This document shows positions 32,838 through 45,200 of a stretch of 64,000 bases of DNA, in pieces. Position 1 is the stretch's first letter. Each line of letters starts with the position of its first letter. A program made the position numbers and the translations under genes. Source of the stretch: Rhabditoides inermis (Eukaryota > Nematoda > Chromadorea > Rhabditida > Rhabditidae); the NCBI GenBank assembly GCA_963966185.1, contig CAWZYM010000129.1, forward strand, positions 686,001 through 750,000. Direction: 5' to 3'. A model generated the notes under the pieces. The model saw only the letters and a program-made list of their open reading frames with translations. It ran no database searches and had not been told where the DNA came from.

Positions 32838-34366
32838 GTATCATGATTTCGAATTCAAATTAAACCATTAGTGCGAAAGCTCCTTGAAAATTGGAGAGGA
32901 GTTTAAATCTTTATTTTTATTTGCTGAATTTGCGTTGAAGTTACGCCAGCTCTATAAGCAATTTTGGGTCTCTTTTGAACATGACCACTCTTTATTTGTT
33001 GATACAACCGTTCAACCTTCTTTTTTTTTAACTTCAATTCAACTTTAATTTGTGTTAGGGGTTCTGTCATAGAATTACTTCACGAGCTTACACACCATAG
33101 CGGTGCGAGACATTCCGAATAATTCCAAAGTTCCTACCGAAATAGACGGTGACAGCGGACGGCACCTCGTCATCTTCCAATGCGAATCCATCGTTCTGAA
33201 ACACTTGTTCTATTTTTTTGTTGCACTTTGCATGTACCTTGAACTTTGTCCTCGTGTTTCGGTTGTTTCCGCAGGATCTCGTTCGCATTCTGAAAGTGGT
33301 TCGGAAGAGTAATGCTTAGACAATACTTGATTACTCACGTGTTCTCTTCATTTGAGAGAGGACGCATGCGGAATATGGCATTGGGTATAGAGTTAGATAT
33401 TCGGAGAAGAGACACGAAAAGTAGTAGTACTATTGGAGACCGCATTCTGACAACTAGCCACTATGCGATTTGTCGTTTCCTTATACCTCATCGATATTCC
33501 GATCATGTTGGTTCAGTGTTTCCCCAGAAAATGCAGAATTTATTAGCAGTGAATAGACATCAAAACATAAAGACATTTACAAACACACTTTGTTTACGTT
33601 TGCAATATATGCTATTCTGTTGATGAAATCAGATCAAACTATCGTAATCCTGAAGAACCAAAGCAAATGAATTTTTTTTTGTATAATACCATTGTATAAT
33701 AAAATTCAACGAATTCCAATGAACGAACACGACCTAAAATTTTTGGCGCGAACCAGCACAACGCTCAATTTCGCGCATTTTCTTCGAATTTTCTGAATTT
33801 TCTTCATTCTTGTTTGTTTCTTCCGTTTTGTAAGTAACAATGTTTTTATTATGTACCCTCATCAAATATACAGTATCTTCATTTTTCTTTAGATTAGATG
33901 GACCACTCCGAGGCCGTGTTGCTGGAGCGCGAGGCGGAGCTGAAGCGCGAGCGCTGCTTCTTCGTCAAGAACGTCCCTCACGGATTCGATGACGTAATTA
34001 TTTCGAATTTTGTTCATTGCACAATGTTATTTGCAGTGGGCGCTGTTCTCCATCTTCTCCAAGTTCGGTCTGGTCGACAATGTGCGCGTACCGCCCAACA
34101 ACAACGGCGGCAGCACTCAGTTCGCGTGAGTGTCTCATTATGACGTCATGATGTGACGTCATGCTCGCTTCAGCTTCGTGGACATGCGGACGCGGTGCGG
34201 GCGCAGTTTGTGGGCGGCAACCAGCTGAAGGCGGGCGGCGTCTCCCTCACCCTCTGCCCTGTGCACGGACCCAAGAAGGACGCGTACCAGCAGAACAACG
34301 TCAAGTGAGTTTCAGTGGTTTGCTGTCTCAGTCTGGATAGTTATTCACGCTATAAATTGAACTGAT

Positions 34367-34495
34367 TAGGCCCCATTATAATTTCACGCTTACGCTGACG
34401 CTGACCCTCCCGTGCAAAAATGCAACTATTGATTTCGTTGACGCAGCGTGGGGGGAGGGTCCGTCAGCGTCAGTGTGAAAGTATAATGGGGCCTA
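34367..34495. mobile_element. Foldback MITE, TAGGCCCC family, shortened
   Basis: Same ends and place as 6,747-6,902, but about 27 bases around the loop and one inner arm are gone (GCAGCGTG runs directly into GGGGGAGGGTCC). Confidence 0.75.
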
Positions 34496-35450
34496 TTTTG
34501 TGATTGCAATGATTCGTGATTGGAAGCCATCTCTGCATCACATGGTGTACCCCTGCAGGCGCGTGCTGGGCGTGTCCCACGTGTCGAACCGCGGCGCGGC
34601 CCCGCCCTTCGCCCGCGTCGCCTCTCCCGTCGCCAAGCCCGCCATCAAGTCACACTCGCAGGACCTGCCCATCGGACAGCACGTCAAGGTATGCAAACAC
34701 TTCCATTCCCCACTCTTTCACTTGCATTTATTCACCACCACCGGCACCGGTGTGTTATCAATGATGCGCCTTCGTTACATGAGTAATCAGATAATCACTC
34801 GGAACACAGGTCTCGCACGTGGCTGCTCCGTCGACGGTGTGCGCGGACAAGTTCGTGTTCTACGTGTTGCCGGCGGGGGGCGCTGGCCAGTCGGAGGCGT
34901 TCTGTCGCCTGCAGGACGACATGAACAAGCACGTCGCCACCACCGCCCCCGATGTCAAGGCGTTCACTGTGAGTTGGCACAAGAGTGGTTTCGAAATGTA
35001 GACGAGCATGTCGAGAAATTGTCTTCGCTTGCTGCGATCATGTGTAAACGATTCCGTGAAACGTGAAATGTTGGTCGCTACATGTTACACGTATGTGCAT
35101 CACTGACAGCTTGTTTCTCTTCTAGCCGGGAGACGTGTTCGTCCTGGTCCACCTGGGTGTGGCTCGTCGCGCGCGCGCCACCTGCTCCACCCACGCATAC
35201 CTACTCGACGCAGGAGGAGAGGTGAGCGGGGATGCGCCTTCTCTACTCTAGGGATGAGTCTGACATGAGTTGTTCGCTTTGTGTGAAATGCACCTCTTTT
35301 AGGTTCCTCTTCCCGAGCACGCTTGGTCGATACGCGCTGAGTTTTCTCAGCTTCCCACGCTGGTGAGTATGTTGTTTAGCGAAAAATACGTTTCGTCGAC
35401 GATAATCGACATCGTCGACATTGTCATTAGAAAATGACACGTGACCTTAA

Positions 35451-35835
35451 AGTGACAATTTCACTTAAAAATGATATTATACTGATGAAAAGTTAATGGA
35501 AACATCAAATAACATCTACTAAACCTGAAAACTAGAACTTTTTTCATGATTTTAAACTATTTTTTGCCCCAAAAAATAGTTGATTTTGAATGCTTTATGG
35601 GTAAAAAGTGAGGTTACATCACAGCTGAGTGTCTAAAACGTCTTGAATGACGGGAATTTTGAAACAAAATTTTGATATGAAATTCAGTTTCTAGCATAAA
35701 CTGAAGTCGTAGAAGCCGATAAACACATCGCTATGTGATACGCATCTCGAGTTCAATAGTTATAGCTAGAATTTGTAAAGTGCGCCAATTCAAAATTCAA
35801 AATTTTTCCGATTGCGGATCAATAAAATTGTCACT
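35451..35835. mobile_element. TTAA MITE with AGTGACAATTT ends, D3 copy
   Basis: Identical in length (385 bases), ends and TTAA flanks (35,447-35,450 and 35,836-35,839) to the element at 16,144-16,528, and in the same intron. Confidence 0.9.
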
Positions 35836-37292
35836 TTAATTGCTTGATGCACTCGTATTTCTCACCGTATCTCTGCGCCTAGGTGGTGGCATGCGGTCTG
35901 GCCGGAGTGGCCTGGTCCCCCTCTCTCGGCAGCGGAGTGTTCCCGCGGGCGCGCGCCCTCCTTTCCCAGGTGGAGCAGAGGGGCCAGCTGCGCGTCGTCG
36001 CCCGCTACTACCACGGACACCTCAACATGTGCGACGTCATATGCACGCTAGGTGGGTGCGGGGATGGCATGATCGGGATGGAGGTGCAACGAATCGTTGA
36101 GAATTCAGTGTGCTATGTTTTGTCAGTGAAACGTACGTGTTATTTAGAATGATATGGAGTGACACATGATTTGGTTGCAGAACACTCTGGCGGCAAGAGG
36201 GAGGAGGAGAACTTTGCGTCGATGCTGGCCGCTCGCAAGCTGTGCGCGTACACTCCGGTCGGAGAGGCGAGGAGCTACACCAAACAAGAGATCGTCGACT
36301 TCCAGGGAGAGGTTAGAGGGGGGGGGGGGGAGAAGTAGGATGGGGAATGGAATGCTATTGGAGAGTAATGTTGGGAAGTGCAGAAGGAGAGATGTTCTCA
36401 TTTCAGTCTGATGTGCCGGACTGTCTACGCGACGATAACCTCCGCGAGCTTCTTGTGTCTGTCAAGCAGATGCGTGTCTGCTGATCTACCACTATGATCT
36501 ACCTCTATTTATGTTTTCCTTACTGACGACTTTCTTTGTGCTACTATGCGTGCTTTGTATCTCTTCCACTAGTTTTTATGTTTGATGTTGTTATCACAAT
36601 CACTCCCTTCCCATTTTAATCCGTATCTCACCGCTACACCGGTCCGCTCACTTGTATTGACCACGTGTCTAACGAATGTATGATGATGTTATGGATAAAG
36701 ATCATTGTTCAAAGCGAGCGTGGTGCAATACGACTGACGAGTGTTCTGGATTGTTTGATGCACGATAAGGCTAGTAGTATTAGTGTAACCGGTAGTTGCG
36801 TCTATGCATAGTCGCGAGGCTGTAGAGTCTCCATTCTCTAAAATGGAAGAGGCTCTTCCCTATCCCTCTGGCAGCTTGTTGGATTCGAAAGAAAGTCAAT
36901 GAGGGATTCGTCAGTAGATACGAGGGAACTGGGTGGTCTGTGTACAGTGACTATGCGCAAAGTAGAAGTGGCAGGGACGCTGACTGAGAACCCAAAGAAA
37001 TCACGTTGAAGTGACAGTAAACGTGCATGCATCACAGACTACGGAACAAATCAAGTTTATTCGGAATCTCAAAATTGACCACAACACGAAACGAAACCAT
37101 CTTAGTTTTCGTTTACATAACAATATCGCAGTTTAGAGTAGTCTATACGACACGGATATGTACTTGCGGTGAGTGAATGTGGAGCAGACTGATGAGGAGA
37201 GAAGTCGGGAGAAGAGGCGAAACAAAATCATTTAGGGATGGAATGTGTTATGGATTGGGAGTCGATCACTCTCCTTCCCCTCTTTTCTTCTC

Positions 37293-37958
37293 TCATCTCG
37301 CTTTGTCCCATTCGAACGGCTCCTGTCCAGTCACGTCATTGTTCTGAACATCGGATGAACAGCATTCGAAAACAAGCAAAGACTTTCTTGAGTGAATCAA
37401 TAACGATCTGGCAGTAATCGTAGTCGGGGATGCTCTTGTATTCGAGGCAGTCAACGTCAACGTACCTGGAAACATAAATTGCAAACTACAGTGATCCTAA
37501 TAGCACACCTGAAGAGCTTTGTGAGTTCTCCAGGCGCATTTTCTCTTTCTCGGATGCATGAATCAATCATTTATCCAGAACCGCTATAGCCTGACTATAC
37601 TATACAACAAGTGCATACGGTACGGTACGCCGCAAGGGCTAAGCGCTGGGAGAAACACTGTTTAGCAACTGGGTTGGGTGGGTCGAAGGTCGAAAGTCGA
37701 TATCAGATCAATAATCAGTCAATAGTTTTTTTTCTCGATGTTCTTCCCCTAATCCTAATCCATTAAAATCAGGTACCAATGTAGACGACAGTGGAGCTCC
37801 GGGCGTTCCTTTCATCCCTGTATAATCCATATACAGTAACTCCGCCAGCTAGAAAGAAAGCGTCTCGATGAGCTATTTGCCGCCTTGCTCACGACGCCAG
37901 AGAGGAAGAAATGATATAAATGTAACAATGAAAACTGCAGCATTCGTGACATCGCTCT
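37293..37958 (-). CDS. Possible membrane-protein gene, 3' exons (D3)
   Basis: Copy of the model at 17,978-18,636. The hydrophobic exon (37,893-37,958) and the next exon (from 37,848) keep frame and splice sites. Differences include one base in the PGG codon region and GTTCTT to GTTATT in the last exon, which changes an amino acid in either possible frame. The intron before the last exon is 6 bases longer (GTGTGCTATTAGG). Family unrecognised. Confidence 0.35.
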
Positions 37959-38778
37959 CTGTAACCAGAAGAGAAGATGAAGAAGGTCGAGGGATGCTTT
38001 CATTTCAACTTCACATGTTCCCGCGATGAATCCACATCGTTATCACGAGACCATAGTGGTAGTAGTTCCCTTAAAAATAAATGTGTGGAAAAGAAGAGAG
38101 GGAGAGAGAGGGAGAGGGAGAGAGAGAGAGAGAGAGAGATAGGGAGAGAGAGGGAGAGAGAGGGAGAGAGGAGGGGGAAGGATGGGGGAAGAAAGAGAGA
38201 GAACGATAGAGAGGAAAAAAGGAGAGAGTGGAATTCCTCTTCGGGAGTTGAATTCCCACGTTTGATCTCTTCAAATTTCTGCGTTATTCGAATTGCTTGG
38301 CGTCTGTTCTACCATGTTTTGCCGGGTTGTGTTCTCTGATGTGCCCTTCCCGCGTTCCCTCCCCTCCCCCCCCTCTCGCTCTCGGCTCTTTCCTCTCCAG
38401 GTCACACTGCGTGATGCGCCCATCGATTTGTGTCATTCGCGCTTACCAGCTGGTTTCGGAATAACGCGCCGGCCGGCGCGCGTTCTGTGATAGTTTCTAC
38501 ATTGATATTAGCCGTATTTGTATTTTTCGTGGATGTATATATTTATATTCATTCAAATTATGAGCGTAGCTGAGAGCAGCGGGTGTAGTAGAAAACAGTT
38601 GCAGTAAGGAAGCATTGATGTAGGTGTTGAACGGTTGGTTTTCGCAATTGTGGTCAGAGTGTATTGCCTCATGTCTATTGTGCTGTTACTCGTGTACTCA
38701 TTGTGCCATGCGCTTTGTCGAATCACGCGTTTCGTGCACTCACATTGTATGGTGTTTTGCATAAACTCTATGTTGTAG

Positions 38779-40242
38779 GAGTTGTATCGTGGATTAGAGC
38801 CGGCACACGACTACCCGTTGAGGGGCCGCGCTCAACAACAAGATGGAGGTGAGAGTGGGAAAGGTTATAGATGCAATGCGGTACTCTAGTTGATTTGAGC
38901 GCTGTATGTTTGGCTAGAACTACGGAGTCATGAGTAGTGTGAACGAGACGTCGAGCTATCTGTGAGAGGTTTCGGTAATGCAAGATACAAACTGCGTTGG
39001 TGCGTGTATAGTTGTGTTTGAGCTTGTTCCGCGCTGGATGATCCCCGGTGTCGGACGCCACGTGGCCGACGAGGCGAGCCTCTACGTGCGCTGGTTCTTC
39101 GTTGCGGGTTGGTTCCGCGCCCGGCGCCCGGCGCCACTGTCAGAGTGAGTGGAGATGAGAAGCTGTCAGAGATAGATAGATAGCGAGAGGAAGAGAGAGG
39201 GAGAGAGGGAGAGAGAGAGAAAGAGGGAGAAAGCGGAGAGAGAGAGAGAGAGAGAGAGGGCGACGCAACGATTGCAGCTGTGCGTGTTTCGCTTGCGTCG
39301 CCACCTCGACCGCTCCCTGGAGATGGAGCCCCACATACGGGATGTGTCGTCGGACACTCGATCACCCCACCGTCTATCAGTGAGTGGGGGGAGAAGTGCT
39401 GTGGGAAGGATTCGATTTTGGAACTGTCCACCGCCGTTGATAGAATATCGGACTGATTGAGAAGTATGGAAACGGTTTGAGTGTTTACTGTGTCTCTCTG
39501 ATCGGAAGATTCAGAATCAGAATGTTTATCTCGAATCAAGTAGCACATTGCATAAAGTACGGTAAGGGTTACGGTAAAATACAGTAATACACCGCCAACT
39601 GCGAGTTTCAATAACAATGCATGTTGACCATTACACACTGCAATCCTGCTATCCGGATGTGCTGAGTATTGCCTCGTTTCCGGTCGAACGCGGAGATGCG
39701 ACGAAACCTGCGACTCGGTGGGTGTGTGGAGACGCGAAGACGCCCGATACCCTTCCGTCCACACGAGTGGACTGAGGTAAGGGGAGAGAGTGTGGTCTGA
39801 TAATGGGAAGTGATACGTTTTGTTTAAAAGACTCCTTTTTGAACCTAGTGATTCTGGTCAACCTGAGCTGTATACAATGTAACTATCCAAATGCAGTGTT
39901 TTGCTTTTGCTCGGTCAATTTATTTATAATAATTGAACTTAAGATACTGTGATTATCGTTGCGTTGCAGTTGTTTCGGGACGAGTCGCGGCTGCCGTGGG
40001 TACTACAACGGCTGGACACACAGAAGCGAGCAGATGCGTGCGCAGGTACGGTGGCTGAGTATTGTGGCACAGAACACACGCGGTAAGCTGCGATAGCGTT
40101 GACGTTACGGTAAGCACGACAAGTAATAATGTTATTGTGTAGTGTGCGGTTTTGCTGAATTAGGTATGAATGTGTTATGATCCGTGTTGCAGGTGCGCTG
40201 CTCTTCGTCCACTCTCGCGGTGTGGCGATGGCTGGCGGATGA
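38779..40242 (+). CDS. Unrecognised plus-strand gene (D3 copy)
   Basis: Copy of the five-exon model at 19,467-20,933 with the same splice sites. A visible difference is GTC to CTC in exon 2. The frame stays open to the TGA at 40,240-40,242. Tentative for the same reasons as the D2 copy. Confidence 0.35.
39372..39764 (-). CDS. Possible single-pass membrane exon (D3 copy)
   Basis: Copy of 20,063-20,455. The Ser/Asp tail is two residues shorter (6-base in-frame deletion). One extra G in the run near 39,386-39,391 removes the stop used in D2 and lets the frame run on into microsatellite DNA to 38,928. Its coding status is therefore doubtful here. Confidence 0.25.
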
Positions 40243-40945
40243 GCGGAAGGACGGCGCCGCCAGAGGGACGGTCCACCCACGCCCTCCTCCCTCAGTCTAC
40301 ACGAGAACAGAGACGTGAGTGAAGAATTCAACTGACTACTGCGTTGTTGTCGACTTTGTTTGTGGAATTATGTCTACGAATGTGAAGCTGTCACTTGGTG
40401 GGAGGAGGGTTTTTGTAAGTCGAGCTTTGGGAGGAGAGTTTTTGTAGATCGAGATTAGTACTGGCAACGAACAGCAGTTTGAATATGGGAGCGAATAACG
40501 AGGGATAAAATAAGTCATCATTGCATTTCTAGGTTTCAATAGTTTGTGTAGCCTCCTCTCCTCGTCTGCTTCGTCGGGAAGGACGGGGTTACGGTAGTTT
40601 ATATTTGGATACTGCAGTGCTTTGCAACCTGATTTTGACATCGGGTTACGGTATTTGAGTACTGTTCTTGTTAGAAACCTGATAGTTGTGCTGCTAGTTT
40701 TTCAAAATCTACAAGCGCTGTCATCTAGGGCTGTGATGTGTTCTGGAATTGGATCGACCGGGGCAATTAATAGCGGGGAACTGATATACTTTGAACAAAA
40801 TGGCAACAATGGACATAACAAACAAAGATGGCGTTACGCTGTTTCGCACAACAAATGAATGTCCAGTCATGTCATACGGCTGATGCAACTTTCGATTGGC
40901 GTTACATACATAGACCGCGTGGGAACAGAGACGTTAGAGATCTGA

Positions 40946-41726
40946 CGAGTGTTGTTAGAGCCACACTCGCGGATCCGAACCAAATTGATAGGATATTTTA
41001 GTTAAGACCCCAGACATCGATTTCTGGTGTTACTTTTTCCTACGCGCCATATACGTTTCCAGTACGAAAACGTACAGGGCTGGTTTTTGACTACCTCATT
41101 CCACCTTTGGCGGTCAAAGACCGAGCCGTTGTGGCCTAGTGGTTAGCGCATCAGTCTGTCAGACCAGAGGCTGGGGTTCGAGTCCGCGCACACCGTTTTT
41201 GTTTTGCCAGCAGTTCCTGGACTTGCGTTTCTTGTTGTTGGAAAAAACACAGAACACAAATGTTCACGCTATGTTATAACTGTTTTCCAACTAAACGTTT
41301 CAGCCAAAACAATATCTTAAGTGTAAAGAAACACAATATAGTTGAACGATATCGGAGAAAAATGCTTTGAAAAAAAGAAGAAGAAGAACGTATTTGTAGT
41401 TACAAACTGATCGAAGCACTTCGCAACAAAAAAAACTTCAAGTCCAAGTCCAGAAACTGCTGGCAAAACAAAAATCGTCTGCGCGGACTCGAACCCCAGC
41501 CTCCTGTCTGACAGGCTGATGCGCTAACCACTAGGCCACAACGGCTCGGTCTCTGACCGCCAGAGGTGGAATGAGGTAGCCAAAACCCAGTCTGTACGTT
41601 TTCGTACAGGAAACGTATATGGCGCGTAGGAAAAAGTAACACTAGAAATCGATGTTTTGGGTCCAAACTAAGATATCCTATCAATTTGGTTCAGATCCGA
41701 GAGTGTGGCTCTAACGACACTCCTCG
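40946..41726. mobile_element. Tc4-like foldback transposon, TGA target duplication
   Basis: Left arm (from CGAGTGTTGTTAGAGCCACACTC) and right arm (reverse: CGAGGAGTGTCGTTAGAGCC) are inverted copies of about 285 bases each, with a loop of about 200 bases. TGA flanks both sides (40,943-40,945 and 41,727-41,729), and D2 and D4 show the empty site with one TGA. Long foldback arms and a TNA target fit the Tc4/Tc5 group of nematode transposons. It has no transposase, so it is non-autonomous. Each arm holds a tRNA-like module with A-box and B-box words. Confidence 0.85.
41125..41195 (+). other. tRNA-like module in the Tc4-like arms
   Basis: TGGCCTAGTGG (A-box) and GGTTCGAGTCC (B-box) are spaced as in a tRNA gene. 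The mirror copy in the right arm is at 41,481-41,545 on minus. The anticodon arm does not fold with a T at position 33, and the acceptor ends do not pair, so this is not a working tRNA. It may still act as an internal Pol III promoter. The sequence between the boxes differs between arms. Confidence 0.6.
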
Positions 41727-42285
41727 TGAGCTGATCAAGAAAGCGAACTATGAACTGTTTCTGGCAGTCAAAGTCAAAGATTTATCCGAAATAGTGTTTT
41801 ATGAAGATCTAGTAAGAGAATATGAACACATGCCCCGCCCCCTGTACCCCCGCCCTTTTGCAGATTGTCGAGAACCCTCTGGATGCTGTCACCGACGCCC
41901 ACAAGGCACTCAAGTTCGGAGGAGCCATCATCATCTGCGAGGATCTCAGTGAGTTCGCTCTCTCTCCCTGTCTCCCCCCTCTCTCTCCCTCCCTCTCCCT
42001 CTCACTCCCCCCCTCGCCCCCTCTCTCCGCCTCTCCCTCTCCCACCTCTCTCTCTCTCCCTTTCTCTGACATACTCTCCCTGTCTCTCTTTCTCTTGCCC
42101 TCCCTCCTTTCCTCCCTCTCCCTGGAGGAGAGTATTTTTTACTTGGTACTTCTGAATTCAATTTATCTAGGTTTCAGTTGTGTTCGCTGAGTTCTCCGCT
42201 GTGCTCTATTGTGCCTCCGTCTCGCATGTTCTGGTAGGTTAACTAGCTTTCGGTTTTTTTTCCGTTTGCAAGTTAATCCCTACGT

Positions 42286-45200
42286 AGTGGGTAGTCCAAG
42301 CGAGATTTCGGGTGTTTCTCGTCTGCTTGTTGGTGGCTATGTAGTTGGTGAGTGTAGTCCAAGCGAGATTTCGGGTGTTTCCCGTCTGCTTGTTAGTGGC
42401 TATGTAGTTGGTGAGTGTAGTCCAAGCGAGAACTCGGGTGTTTCCCGTCTGCTTGTTGGTGGCTATGTAGTTGGTGAGTGTAGTCCAAGCGAGAACTCGG
42501 GTGTTTCCCGTCTGCTTGTTGGTGGCTATGTAGTTGGTGAGTGTAGTCCAAGCGAGATTTCGGGTGTTTCCCGTCTGCTTGTTGGTGGCTATGTAGTTGG
42601 TGAGTGTAGTCCAAGCGAGAACTCGGGTGTTTCCCGTCTGCTTGTTGGTGGCTATGTAGTTGGTGAGTGTAGTCCAAGCGAGATTTCGGGTGTTTCCCGT
42701 CTGCTTGTTGGTGGCTATGTAGTTGGTGAGTGTAGTCCAAGCGAGAACTCGGGTGTTTCCCGTCTGCTTGTTGGTGGCTATGTAGTTGGTGAGTGTAGTC
42801 CAAGCGAGATTTCGGGTGTTTCCCGTCTGCTTGTTGGTGGCTATGTAGTTGGTGAGTGTAGTCCAAGCGAGAACTCGGGTGTTTCCCGTCTGCTTGTTGG
42901 TGGCTATGTAGTTGGTGAGTGTAGTCCAAGCGAGAACTCGGGTGTTTCCCGTCTGCTTGTTGGTGGCTATGTAGTTGGTGAGTGTAGTCGAAGCGAGAAC
43001 TCGGGTGTTTCCCGTCTGCTTGTTGGTGGCTATGTAGTTGGTGAGTGTAGTCCAAGCGAGAACTCGGGTGTTTCCCGTCTGCTTGTTGGTGGCTATGTAG
43101 TTGGTGAGTGTAGTCCAAGCGAGAACTCGGGTGTTTCCCGTCTGCTTGTTGGTGGCTATGTAGTTGGTGAGTGTAGTCCAAGCGAGATTTCGGGTGTTTC
43201 CCGTCTGCTTGTTGGTGGCTATGTAGTTGGTGAGTGTAGTCCAAGCGAGAACTCGGGTGTTTCCCGTCTGCTTGTTGGTGGCTATGTAGTTGGTGAGTGT
43301 AGTCCAAGCGAGAACTCGGGTGTTTCCCGTCTGCTTGTTGGTGGCTATGTAGTTGGTGAGTGTAGTCCAAGCGAGAACTCGGGTGTTTCCCGTCTGCTTG
43401 TTGGTGGCTATGTAGTTGGTGAGTGTAGTCCAAGCGAGAACTCGGGTGTTTCCCGTCTGCTTGTTGGTGGCTATGTAGTTGGTGAGTGTAGTCCAAGCGA
43501 GATTTCGGGTGTTTCCCGTCTGCTTGTTGGTGGCTATGTAGTTGGTGAGTGTAGTCCAAGCGAGAACTCGGGTGTTTCCCGTCTGCTTGTTGGTGGCTAT
43601 GTAGTTGGTGAGTGTAGTCCAAGCGAGAACTCGGGTGTTTCCCGTCTGCTTGTTGGTGGCTATGTAGTTGGTGAGTGTAGTCCAAGCGAGATTTCGGGTG
43701 TTTCCCGTCTGCTTGTTGGTGGCTATGTAGTTGGTGAGTGTAGTCCAAGCGAGATTTCGGGTGTTTCCCGTCTGCTTGTTGGTGGCTATGTAGTTGGTGA
43801 GTGTAGTCCAAGCGAGATTTCGGGTGTTTCCCGTCTGCTTGTTGGTGGCTATGTAGTTGGTGAGTGTAGTCCAAGCGAGATTTCGGGTGTTTCCCGTCTG
43901 CTTGTTGGTGGCTATGTAGTTGGTGAGTGTAGTCCAAGCGAGAACTCGGGTGTTTCCCGTCTGCTTGTTGGTGGCTATGTAGTTGGTGAGTGTAGTCCAA
44001 GCGAGATTTCGGGTGTTTCCCGTCTGCTTGTTGGTGGCTATGTAGTTGGTGAGTGTAGTCCAAGCGAGAACTCGGGTGTTTCCCGTCTGCTTGTTGGTGG
44101 CTATGTAGTTGGTGAGTGTAGTCCAAGCGAGATTTCGGGTGTTTCCCGTCTGCTTGTTGGTGGCTATGTAGTTGGTGAGTGTAGTCCAAGCGAGAACTCG
44201 GGTGTTTCCCGTCTGCTTGTTGGTGGCTATGTAGTTGGTGAGTGTAGTCCAAGCGAGAACTCGGGTGTTTCCCGTCTGCTTGTTGGTGGCTATGTAGTTG
44301 GTGAGTGTAGTCCAAGCGAGAACTCGGGTGTTTCCCGTCTGCTTGTTGGTGGCTATGTAGTTGGTGAGTGTAGTCCAAGCGAGAACTCGGGTGTTTCCCG
44401 TCTGCTTGTTGGTGGCTATGTAGTTGGTGAGTGTAGTCCAAGCGAGAACTCGGGTGTTTCCCGTCTGCTTGTTGGTGGCTATGTAGTTGGTGAGTGTAGT
44501 CCAAGCGAGATTTCGGGTGTTTCCCGTCTGCTTGTTGGTGGCTATGTAGTTGGTGAGTGTAGTCCAAGCGAGAACTCGGGTGTTTCCCGTCTGCTTGTTG
44601 GTGGCTATGTAGTTGGTGAGTGTAGTCCAAGCGAGAACTCGGGTGTTTCCCGTCTGCTTGTTGGTGGCTATGTAGTTGGTGAGTGTAGTCCAAGCGAGAA
44701 CTCGGGTGTTTCCCGTCTGCTTGTTGGTGGCTATGTAGTTGGTGAGTGTAGTCCAAGCGAGAACTCGGGTGTTTCCCGTCTGCTTGTTGGTGGCTATGTA
44801 GTTGGTGAGTGTAGTCCAAGCGAGATTTCGGGTGTTTCCCGTCTGCTTGTTGGTGGCTATGTAGTTGGTGAGTGTAGTCCAAGCGAGAACTCGGGTGTTT
44901 CCCGTCTGCTTGTTGGTGGCTATGTAGTTGGTGAGTGTAGTCCAAGCGAGAACTCGGGTGTTTCCCGTCTGCTTGTTGGTGGCTATGTAGTTGGTGAGTG
45001 TAGTCCAAGCGAGATTTCGGGTGTTTCCCGTCTGCTTGTTGGTGGCTATGTAGTTGGTGAGTGTAGTCCAAGCGAGATTTCGGGTGTTTCCCGTCTGCTT
45101 GTTGGTGGCTATGTAGTTGGTGAGTGTAGTCCAAGCGAGATTTCGGGTGTTTCCCGTCTGCTTGTTGGTGGCTATGTAGTTGGTGAGTGTAGTCCAAGCG

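Larger units (their letters stand above)
30951..33445 (-). pseudogene. Trypsin-like protease, D3 copy, truncated
   Basis: Exons 1-5 are present: the start at 33,443-33,445, and LTAAHC near 31,575-31,600 with its neighbours. Exon 6 is cut at 30,951 before the DIAIL aspartate, and exons 7-11, including the serine exon, are absent. An RTE fragment (31,917-32,837) sits in intron 3. Intron 5 carries unrelated extra sequence (about 31,190-31,340). Intron 4 has a pure GA run (31,511-31,542). Two of three catalytic residues are missing, so this is a pseudogene. Confidence 0.85.
33898..36484 (+). pseudogene. RRM + Tudor gene, D3 copy with 16-base frameshift
   Basis: All ten exons and splice sites of the intact copies are present, but exon 3 lacks 16 bases after GTGGACATG (34,186/34,187). 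This shifts the frame inside the RRM. Other changes are milder: three extra bases in exon 5, and Met to Ile in exon 7 (SIRAEF). Unless exon 3 is skipped or a downstream start is used, the Tudor part cannot be made. Intron 3 holds a shortened foldback MITE and intron 7 the 385-base TTAA MITE. Confidence 0.8.
40938..41948 (+). pseudogene. Minisatellite-bearing gene, 5' exons split by a transposon (D3)
   Basis: Exon a begins at 40,938 (AGATCTGA), is interrupted by a 781-base element (40,946-41,726) with TGA duplicated, and resumes TGAGCTGATCAAG to 41,811. Exon b (41,864-41,948) is intact. In D2 the same exon is uninterrupted (21,629-21,718). Unless the element is spliced out, the protein is broken at the third codon of exon a. 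Confidence 0.75.

Noticed and set aside
41125..41195. Functional tRNA gene
   Set aside because: A- and B-boxes are present, but the anticodon loop and acceptor stem do not form. Both arms of the element carry the same module in mirror image.
41400..41684. 94-residue minus ORF inside the Tc4-like element as a transposase
   Set aside because: It lies across the arm and the tRNA-like module and has no DDE motif.
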